Of a DNA stretch of 9,985 nt, positions 1 to 6,032 are shown one piece after another. A program made the position numbers and the translations under genes. Source of the DNA: JABDPF01 sp036351575 (GTDB lineage: Bacteria > Pseudomonadota > Gammaproteobacteria > Xanthomonadales > SZUA-36); contig JAZBPJ010000051.1 of the NCBI GenBank assembly GCA_036351575.1, forward strand, positions 1 to 9,985. The letters are read 5' to 3'. The notes under the pieces were generated by a model. That model was not told the DNA's origin, did no database searches, and worked only from the letters and a program-made list of their open reading frames with translations. How positions within the stretch are numbered: position 1 is the first letter of the stretch; each line of letters opens with the position of its first letter.

Positions 1-95
1 AGTTGCGGTCGCCGAAAGGGACCGCAGGCGTCTCCGGCCTGATGGCGGAGGCAAAAAACTGACCAAACCGAATTGCTTCAATGGAGGATACGGTA
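1..95 (+). promoter_or_regulatory. ROSE-type RNA thermometer in the ibpA leader
   Basis: This leader probably keeps ibpA untranslated at low temperature by hiding its ribosome binding site. Seen in the sequence: a perfect 7-bp stem (4-10 with 20-26, 9-base loop); a second hairpin (32-36 with 46-50, extended by CC 38-39 with GG 44-45, TGAT loop); and a 3' element with TTGCT at 73-77 opposite AGGA at 85-88 of the GGAGG Shine-Dalgarno sequence. This last hairpin is clamped by ACCG 67-70 with CGGT 91-94. Known: ROSE elements precede many small heat-shock genes and carry a U(U/C)GCU motif that pairs imperfectly with the Shine-Dalgarno sequence. No sigma-32-like promoter is visible in these 95 bases, so transcription should start at or beyond the left edge and an upstream part of the element may be missing. 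Melting behaviour is inferred. Confidence 0.75.
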
Positions 96-563
96 ATGAC
101 TACTTTTGATTTTGCACCCCTGTTTCGCACCTCGATCGGCTACGACCGCCTGGCGTCCCTGATGAACGCTTCCATGCGCGGTGAGAACGGCAACTCCTAT
201 CCGCCCTACAACATCCAGAAGGCGGGCGAGGACCGGTATCGCATCACGATGGCCGTGGCCGGATTTGACGAAAGCGAACTCGACATCGTCTCAGAACACA
301 ACAGGCTGACCGTTACGGGCAACAAGGCCCAGGAAGAGGAAAGCGAAGACAACGCTTACCTGTATCGCGGCATTGCCACGCGGTCCTTTGAGCGCCGCTT
401 CAACCTGGCGGACCACGTCCGGGTGTCCGGCGCGCGGCTCGACAACGGTCTGCTGCACATCGAGCTCGAGCGCGAGATTCCGGAGGCCATGAAGCCCCGG
501 AAGATCGAAATCGGCTCGGCCCGCGGCCTGCTCTCGGGCAAGTCCGGCAAAAAAGCGGCCTGA
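96..563 (+). CDS. ibpA: IbpA-type small heat-shock protein (Hsp20)
   Basis: This is an ATP-independent cytoplasmic holdase that coats unfolding proteins in stress and hands them to the DnaK/ClpB disaggregation system (family knowledge). The 155-residue product matches IbpA/IbpB along its length: N-terminal FDFAPLFRTSIGYDRL (4-19), the YPPYNI entry (35-40) to an alpha-crystallin domain at about 37-128, AGFDESELDI (55-64), YLYRGIA (88-94), FERRFNLADHV (98-108), NGLLHIELER (117-126), and the IEI anchor at 137-139 used in oligomer assembly. The small glycine/lysine-rich tail after IEI (about 16 residues) is longer than in E. coli IbpA. An in-frame ATG at 81 gives 5 more residues, but it lies inside the Shine-Dalgarno hairpin; GGAGG at 83-87 is 8 bases before the ATG at 96, which decides the start. 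The gene is probably monocistronic, between a thermometer leader and a terminator. It could equally be named ibpB or hspA-like. Confidence 0.93.
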   Translation: MTTFDFAPLFRTSIGYDRLASLMNASMRGENGNSYPPYNIQKAGEDRYRITMAVAGFDESELDIVSEHNRLTVTGNKAQEEESEDNAYLYRGIATRSFERRFNLADHVRVSGARLDNGLLHIELEREIPEAMKPRKIEIGSARGLLSGKSGKKAA

Positions 564-587
564 AGAAATCAGGACCGCTGACTGAAG

Positions 588-619
588 GAAGGGCGCCTTG
601 TTATGGCGCCCTTCTTTTT
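588..619 (+). terminator. Rho-independent terminator of ibpA
   Basis: A perfect 10-bp GC-rich stem (588-597 with 605-614) closes a 7-base loop (598-604) and is followed by five T residues (615-619). It lies 24 bases after the ibpA stop codon and should isolate the heat-shock gene from the plsC cluster. The stem contains an ATG that opens the longest frame of the next gene, which argues against using that ATG as a start. Confidence 0.9.
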
Positions 620-628
620 GCGTAAAAT
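598..628 (+). promoter_or_regulatory. Possible sigma-70 promoter of the plsC cluster
   Basis: TAAAAT at 623-628 matches the -10 consensus at 5 of 6 positions. The best upstream -35 is TTGTTA at 598-603 (4 of 6), with a rather long 19-base spacer and lying in the loop of the ibpA terminator. A promoter is expected here because the terminator just upstream should separate the next genes from ibpA, but the exact elements are uncertain. Confidence 0.3.
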
Positions 629-668
629 AGTGCCCGCTGACCCCCGCATCGAAGGACCCAAGGCTGGC

Positions 669-1409
669 GTGAAAAAATTCCTGTTCTGGCCCTACCAGAT
701 TTATGCCTGGCTGGTGTTCTACCCGCTGGCTGTCCTGATTACGTTTGTTTGCGCCTTCGGGGCCGTCCTTTCTGCCTGGCTGGTCAACCCGCACTTCGCC
801 AGCCGTGTATTCGGCACCTCGTGGGCAAAGATCCTTTCCTGGTTGACGCCGATGCGCGTTGACGTCGAGGGCGCAGCGCATGCGCAGCCGGGCAACAGTT
901 ACATCGTGGTCAGCAATCACCAGAGCGTGTTCGATATCCTCGTGCTTTACGGCTGGCTGGACCTGGATCTCAAGTGGGTGATGAAAGCGGAACTGCGAAA
1001 AATGCCCGCCATCGGTATCAGTTGCGAAACGATCGGTCATATCTATGTCGATCGCAAGGACCGTGTGAAAGCGAGGCAGGCGATCAACGATGCCCTGGAC
1101 AGGCTGGGCGACGGGATCGGCATTCTCTTTTTTGCGGAGGGCACCCGAAGCGGCGACGGCAAGCTGCTGCCCTTCAAGAAGGGCGCCTTTCACACGGCCA
1201 TCGAACAGCAGGTTCCCTTGCTTCCCGTATCGGTCGTCGGCACGCGGGATATCATGCCCGCTCGAAGCCTTCTGCCTTTTCCGGGCCGGGTGCGGCTGAT
1301 CATCCACGAGGCGATTTCAACCGCGGGCATGACGCACGAAAACCTGGATGAATTGCTGAACAGGACGCGGGACACCATCGCGGCCGGCCTGGAAAGCGGG
1401 ACCGGCTGA
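669..1409 (+). CDS. plsC: PlsC-family 1-acylglycerol-3-phosphate acyltransferase
   Basis: The likely product is the membrane enzyme that adds the second acyl chain to lysophosphatidic acid, making phosphatidic acid for phospholipid synthesis. Using the GTG at 669 the protein has 246 residues, normal for PlsC. All four family motifs are visible: NHQSVFD (83-89, catalytic H84 and D89 of HX4D), IYVDR (125-129), FFAEGTRS (154-161, the substrate-binding EGTR), and VPLLPVS (182-188). A hydrophobic segment at about 12-38 precedes the catalytic domain. An in-frame ATG at 603 would add 22 residues, but it lies within the ibpA terminator and those residues do not look like PlsC; GTG 669 has AAGGA at 652-656 upstream (12-base gap) or the closer AAGG at 660-663. 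It heads a cluster with a rhomboid gene that starts one base after its stop. Some PlsC-like proteins use other acyl acceptors, so the exact substrate is inferred. Confidence 0.9.
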   Translation: MKKFLFWPYQIYAWLVFYPLAVLITFVCAFGAVLSAWLVNPHFASRVFGTSWAKILSWLTPMRVDVEGAAHAQPGNSYIVVSNHQSVFDILVLYGWLDLDLKWVMKAELRKMPAIGISCETIGHIYVDRKDRVKARQAINDALDRLGDGIGILFFAEGTRSGDGKLLPFKKGAFHTAIEQQVPLLPVSVVGTRDIMPARSLLPFPGRVRLIIHEAISTAGMTHENLDELLNRTRDTIAAGLESGTG

Positions 1410-1410
1410 A

Positions 1411-2076
1411 GTGGCCCTGCAGACACCGGACCCCCGGTACATGCGCTCACAGCGGGCGCGCGCCAATTTTCGACTGTCGATGCGCATCGCCCTGGTGCTG
1501 ATCGGCATTATCTGGGCGGTATTCATTATCGACAGCGCTTTCGGCCTGCGCCTGGCGCGCTTCGGCTTGCGGCCGGGTTCCGTTGAGGGACTCCTGGGCG
1601 TCTTTACCGCGCCCCTGCTGCATGCCAATTTTCAGCACATCCTCTCCAATACGCTGCCGCTGTTCATCTCGCTGGTGGCCGTCCTCTACCTGTTTCCCAA
1701 TTCAGCCCTGCGCGTCATTCCGGCGGCCTGGCTCGGTACCGGGCTGCTGGCCTGGTTTTTCGCCCGTCCGAGCCTGCACATCGGCGCCAGCGGGCTGGTC
1801 TACGGACTGCTCGCCTTCGCATTTTTCAGCGGCCTGCTGAAGCGCGACATGCGCTCCATCTCGGTCTCCCTGCTGATCGCTTTCCTGTACGGCTCGATGG
1901 TCTGGGGCGTTTTGCCCACGCGCCCGCAGATGTCATGGGAAACCCACCTCGCCGGAGCGGTCGTCGGCGTCATGATGGCCATCGTTTACCGCAACTGGGA
2001 CCGCGTACCGGTCAAGCGTTACGACTGGGAGGACGACGATTCCATTCCCGACTGGTTTCCGGACGACAAGGAATGA
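1411..2076 (+). CDS. Rhomboid-family intramembrane serine protease
   Basis: The product is a polytopic inner-membrane protease of the GlpG/rhomboid type, which cuts transmembrane segments of other proteins. Six membrane segments can be seen at about 24-41, 78-96, 100-118, 125-143, 149-168 and 178-196. The diagnostic residues are present: HANFQHILSN (71-80, equivalent to the HX3N oxyanion region of GlpG), GASG (125-128, nucleophile Ser127) and the catalytic His179 in ETHLAGAVVG. The predicted active site is therefore intact. The cytoplasmic tail is very acidic (DDD at 208-210, ending in DDKE). There is no separate N-terminal GlpG cytoplasmic domain. Start: GTG at 1411, one base after the plsC stop, suggests translational coupling; an ATG at 1441 would give 211 residues, and neither has a strong Shine-Dalgarno sequence. 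Its stop overlaps the next gene's ATG. Substrates are unknown. Confidence 0.88.
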   Translation: MALQTPDPRYMRSQRARANFRLSMRIALVLIGIIWAVFIIDSAFGLRLARFGLRPGSVEGLLGVFTAPLLHANFQHILSNTLPLFISLVAVLYLFPNSALRVIPAAWLGTGLLAWFFARPSLHIGASGLVYGLLAFAFFSGLLKRDMRSISVSLLIAFLYGSMVWGVLPTRPQMSWETHLAGAVVGVMMAIVYRNWDRVPVKRYDWEDDDSIPDWFPDDKE

Positions 2077-3086
2077 TCAAACCGGTTCTTTATTGGACGC
2101 TGGCCGTGATGCTCGTCTTCCTGGGCGGGGCGCTGCTGTTGCCGGCCGAGGTCCGCTTCGAGCGCAGCGTGACCATCGACCGGCCCGTCAGCACGGTGTT
2201 CACGGTGTTGGAACGCCCGGAACGCCTGCCGCAGTGGGTTGCCAGGCTGGCGGGTGAAAAGACCCGTATCGCCTTCGAAGGGCCGCGCTCCGGCCCGGGT
2301 GCTGCGCTGCAGTGGTCCGGGAAACGGCGCATAAGCGGCGAGGGCCGACTGGAAATCATCCACAGCGAACCGTTCAACAGCGTCGCGGCCAGGGTCCAAG
2401 TAGAAGGCGAGGGTGAGGGCGTCATCGAGCTGGCTTTTCACGAAGCCGGGGCGGGCACGATCGTCACGGCGCGGGTGTCTGCCGACCTGGAGGGCGAGAG
2501 AGGGTTCATGGGCCGCATGGTCGCGCGCTGGTTCGGGCTGCTGTTCGAACGGTGGGCGGCGCCCGGCCTGGAAGGCTGCCTTGCACGGGCCAGGCGCCAT
2601 ATCGAGACCTTGCCACCGGCTGATTTTGCCGGCCTGGACGTGTCGCTGCTGAAAGTCGAACCCGTCGATGTGCTGACCGCCACGGTGGATGAAAACGGGC
2701 CGGCTGAAGCCTACCGGCGCATTGCCGTGTTCATGGCCGAGCAGGACATCGAGCGCAGCGGCGAACCGATGCGGGTGTCCTACCTGGCGGACAACGGTAT
2801 CGCGCGCATCCACGCGCAGGTCCCGGTGGAGCGGGTGCAGGCTCAGGCGGCCGCAGGGGTGCGCTGGGGGCGCTCGCCGGGCGGATGGGCCGCCGTTGCC
2901 GTCCACCACGGGCCGGGCGCGACCATCGCGCTCACGCGAGAAAAACTCGATGCCTGGCTGGCTGCGCACGAATACCGGGTTCTGCCGCTCATTTGGGAGC
3001 AGTACGTCACCGACCCTGAAGAGGCCGCGGGTTCAGAGCAGTTGATCCGCCTGTACGCGGCCCTCGCCGAAGCACCCGGAGGCTGA
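2073..3086 (+). CDS. Membrane-anchored SRPBCC domain fused to a GyrI-like domain
   Basis: The function is unknown; the architecture is what can be described. The 337-residue protein begins with a single hydrophobic segment (about 5-24), then an SRPBCC/START-like fold at about 27-178 (the opening RSVTIDRPVSTVFTVLERP is typical of polyketide cyclase/dehydrase-like ligand-binding proteins). A second domain at about 185-337 resembles the GyrI-like effector-binding fold of AraC/MerR-type regulators, including the WEQYVTDPEE stretch (308-317) in which E309 sits where GyrI-like ligand pockets often have an acidic residue. There is no DNA-binding domain. It probably binds a small hydrophobic or cationic ligand at the inner-membrane surface (inference). 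The ATG at 2073 overlaps the rhomboid stop as ATGA, so translation is likely coupled; the reading frame is open further upstream (to 1935), but there it overlaps the rhomboid gene. Only 3 bases separate its stop from that of the convergent aat. Confidence 0.8.
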   Translation: MIKPVLYWTLAVMLVFLGGALLLPAEVRFERSVTIDRPVSTVFTVLERPERLPQWVARLAGEKTRIAFEGPRSGPGAALQWSGKRRISGEGRLEIIHSEPFNSVAARVQVEGEGEGVIELAFHEAGAGTIVTARVSADLEGERGFMGRMVARWFGLLFERWAAPGLEGCLARARRHIETLPPADFAGLDVSLLKVEPVDVLTATVDENGPAEAYRRIAVFMAEQDIERSGEPMRVSYLADNGIARIHAQVPVERVQAQAAAGVRWGRSPGGWAAVAVHHGPGATIALTREKLDAWLAAHEYRVLPLIWEQYVTDPEEAAGSEQLIRLYAALAEAPGG

Positions 3087-3089
3087 ACG

Positions 3090-3815
3090 CTACCAGCGCT
3101 CAAACGGTCGTTCTCCGCGCGGAATGATGCGAAAGCGGTCCGGTTCCCGCAGGCAGGCCGATAGTTCCTGTTCGAACCGTTCACGGGGTATTTCTTCGGC
3201 GCCCATGCGCAGCAGGTGAGCGTTGCTTACCTGGCAGTCCATCAGCCCGATTCCGTGGCGTTCGAGTTCGCGGCACAGTGCGACCAGCGCGATCTTGCTG
3301 CCGTCGGTCTGGCCGCTGAACATCGATTCCCCGAAAAAAATCGCGCCCAGCGAAAGACCGTAGATGCCGCCGACCAGCTCGTTTCCCTTCCATACTTCCA
3401 GCGAGTGGGCGTGCCCGAGTTCGTGCAGGCGCATGTAGGCCTGCACCATGTCCGGAGTGATCCAGGTGCCGGGCTCGTTCGCGCGCGGCCCGGCGCAGGC
3501 TTTCACGACGTCGGTAAAGGCCGTGTCGACGGTCACCGTGTAGCGGCCGCTGTTGAAGCGGCGGCGCGTACGGCGGGACAGGTAGACGCGCGAGGTGTAC
3601 AGCACGCAGCGCGGGGCAGGGGACCACCAGAGGATGGGGTTGCCCTCGGAAAACCAGGGAAAAATGCCACGCCGGTACGCCGCGAGCAGCCGCTCCGTAG
3701 ACAGGTCGCCGCCGGCCGCGAGCAGGCCGTTGGGCCGTTCCAGGGCGTTGCCGGTGGGCGGAAACGGGGCTGCCGGGTCATCCCCGAGCCAGGGGATCGT
3801 TATCTCCGCGCTCAT
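3090..3815 (-). CDS. aat: Leucyl/phenylalanyl-tRNA--protein transferase
   Basis: Aat moves Leu or Phe from aminoacyl-tRNA to proteins with N-terminal Arg or Lys, producing primary N-degrons recognised by ClpS for ClpAP degradation in the cytoplasm. The 241-residue product (E. coli Aat is about 234) carries the family blocks in order: GLLAAGGDLS (30-39), YRRGIFPWF (47-55), WWSPAPR (63-69, where many homologues have WWSPDPR), GTWIT (116-120), GHAHSLEVW (134-142), GGIYG (149-153), FGESMFS (161-167), and DCQ (193-195), with the Glu of FGES and the Gln of DCQ corresponding to the reported catalytic residues. A longer frame begins at 3875, but those 20 Arg-rich residues lie inside the upstream gene; the ATG at 3815 forms an ATGA overlap with that gene's stop, so the two are probably translationally coupled. 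It is the last gene of the trxB cluster. Confidence 0.94.
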   Translation of the reverse strand: MSAEITIPWLGDDPAAPFPPTGNALERPNGLLAAGGDLSTERLLAAYRRGIFPWFSEGNPILWWSPAPRCVLYTSRVYLSRRTRRRFNSGRYTVTVDTAFTDVVKACAGPRANEPGTWITPDMVQAYMRLHELGHAHSLEVWKGNELVGGIYGLSLGAIFFGESMFSGQTDGSKIALVALCRELERHGIGLMDCQVSNAHLLRMGAEEIPRERFEQELSACLREPDRFRIIPRGERPFERW

Positions 3816-4960
3816 GCGCCATCCCGGCGGTAGGGATCGGCGGCGTCGAGCTGCTCGCGGTAGGCGTCGATCCACGCTTTCTCCTGCTCCAGGTGGCGGG
3901 CAATGGCTTCACGAAAAGCCGGGTGCTCCACGTGGTGGCAGGATCGCGTCCGGACCGGAAGGAACCCGCGGGGAATCTTGTGCTCGCCCTGCGCGCCGGA
4001 CTCGAATACCTCGATGCCGTGGCGCAGGCAAAACTCGATGCCCTGGTAATAGGCCGTCTCGAAATGCAGGCCCGGGAACTCCTTGGTGCAGCCCCAGTAA
4101 CGGCCGTAAAGCCGCCCGCCGCCGGCCAGGAAGACCGCCATCGCCACGGCTTCGTCTTCGTGTGTGGCGAAAACCACCTGGAAGCGTTCGTCCAGTTCTC
4201 GTGCAATGCGGCAGAAAAACTCGAAACGCAGGGCAGGGTAATTGCCGTAGTTGCGAAAGGTGTCGATGTAGCAGCGGTAAACGAACTCAAGGTCCTGCTC
4301 GGTCAGCGACCCGCCGGGCTTCCACTCGAAGCGGAAGCCGGCTTTGTTGATGCGGTCGCGTTCGCGCCGGATGTTTTTTCGCTTGCGGGATTTGAGCCGG
4401 TCGAGAAAAGCGTCGAAATCGGCATAGCCGTCGTTGCGCCAGTGAAACTGCCAGTCGCGTCTACGCAGGAATGCTTCATCCTGGAGAACGGCAAAGTCGA
4501 CTTCCGTGACGAAATTGCAGTGCCAGGTCGAAAATCCTTCACGGCGGCAGCAGGAAACGGCGAAGTCGGCCAGGGCCCGCTTGAGCGCCGCCGCTTGCGG
4601 ATGGCCGCGGCGCACCAGCAAGCGGGGGCCGGTCACCGGCGTGTAGGGTACGCCGGTCAGCAGCTTGGGGTAATACGCCACGCCGTTGCGTTGGTAGGCG
4701 TCCGCCCAGGCCCAGTCGAATACGAATTCGCCGTGGGAGTTTTCCTTGGCATAGGTCGGCGCGAAGGCCGCCAGGCCCTGTTCGTCTTCGATCAGCAGGT
4801 GGTGCGGGCGCCAGCCGGCGTGCAGGCCGATCGAGCCGCTTTCTTCGAGTCCGTGCAGGAAAACGTAGGACAGGAACGGGTTGTCTTCGTGGTCCAGCGT
4901 CTCCCACGCAGCCGCGTCGATCTCGGAAAATTCCGTAATCGCGCGCGCCTGCATCTTCAC
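3812..4960 (-). CDS. COG3146/PF04339-type GNAT-fold N-acyltransferase
   Basis: This belongs to a widespread but poorly characterised proteobacterial family (formerly DUF482) with a FemAB-like double GNAT fold, expected to transfer an acyl or aminoacyl group to an amine. The 382 residues contain blocks I recognise as typical: NPFLSYVFLHGLEESGS (27-43), HGEFVFDWAWADAY (76-89), YYPKLLTGVPYTPVTGPRLL (96-115), the basic RKRKNIRRERDRI in the middle, and LYGRYWG, LHFETAYYQGIEFC and GAQGEHKIPRGF towards the C terminus. There is no signal peptide or membrane segment, so it is cytoplasmic. The start is the GTG at 4960, nine bases after the trxB stop; an in-frame ATG at 4954 is a close alternative, and neither has a good Shine-Dalgarno sequence. 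The gene overlaps aat by 4 bases. A role in peptide or N-terminal modification is suggested by context only. It is not the arginyl-type transferase Bpt/Ate that is often next to aat. Confidence 0.87.
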   Translation of the reverse strand: MKMQARAITEFSEIDAAAWETLDHEDNPFLSYVFLHGLEESGSIGLHAGWRPHHLLIEDEQGLAAFAPTYAKENSHGEFVFDWAWADAYQRNGVAYYPKLLTGVPYTPVTGPRLLVRRGHPQAAALKRALADFAVSCCRREGFSTWHCNFVTEVDFAVLQDEAFLRRRDWQFHWRNDGYADFDAFLDRLKSRKRKNIRRERDRINKAGFRFEWKPGGSLTEQDLEFVYRCYIDTFRNYGNYPALRFEFFCRIARELDERFQVVFATHEDEAVAMAVFLAGGGRLYGRYWGCTKEFPGLHFETAYYQGIEFCLRHGIEVFESGAQGEHKIPRGFLPVRTRSCHHVEHPAFREAIARHLEQEKAWIDAYREQLDAADPYRRDGA

Positions 4961-4969
4961 AGCAAAAAA

Positions 4970-5932
<963 letters not shown>

Positions 5933-5935
5933 GTG

Positions 5936-5941
5936 TATAAT
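5936..5941 (+). promoter_or_regulatory. Candidate -10 element for ftsK
   Basis: A perfect TATAAT lies four bases beyond the first base of the divergent trxB start codon. A start of transcription near 5948 would give ftsK a leader of about 85 bases. No good -35 hexamer is found 16-18 bases upstream, and there is no extended TGn, so this is a candidate only. Confidence 0.35.
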
Positions 5942-5973
5942 CGCTCCGTGTAACGTTCGGCATTTATCTGGGG

Positions 5974-5979
5974 CATTAT
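5974..5979 (-). promoter_or_regulatory. Candidate -10 element for trxB
   Basis: On the minus strand this reads CATAAT (5 of 6 matches to TATAAT) and would start transcription about 35 bases before the trxB ATG. The upstream -35 match is poor (best about 3 of 6), so confidence is low. It touches the inverted repeat next to it, which could therefore affect both directions of transcription. Confidence 0.28.
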
Positions 5980-5996
5980 GCGTTGAAAATCAACGC
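5980..5996. repeat. Inverted repeat between trxB and ftsK
   Basis: GCGTTG at 5980-5985 and CAACGC at 5991-5996 form a perfect 6-bp inverted repeat around AAAAT. In the ftsK transcript it would be a small hairpin about 36 bases before the start codon; in DNA it could be a binding site for a dimeric regulator. It does not match the LexA box pattern (CTGT-N8-ACAG). There is no T-run after it on either strand that would make it a terminator. Confidence 0.5.
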
Positions 5997-6032
5997 GGCT
6001 TCCAGCGCCGTGAAAGAACAGGGAAGACCAGC

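Noticed and set aside
291..1307. 338-codon minus-strand open frame across ibpA and plsC
   Set aside because: It crosses the ibpA terminator and overlaps two well-supported genes; no domain is recognisable.
2019..2969. 316-codon minus-strand open frame opposite the SRPBCC-GyrI gene
   Set aside because: The plus-strand frame has a membrane segment, domain-like sequence and ATGA coupling, whereas this one has compositional bias only.
5933..6032. LexA operator between trxB and ftsK
   Set aside because: ftsK is SOS-regulated in E. coli, so I looked for CTGT-N8-ACAG, but no match is present; the palindrome found has a different sequence.
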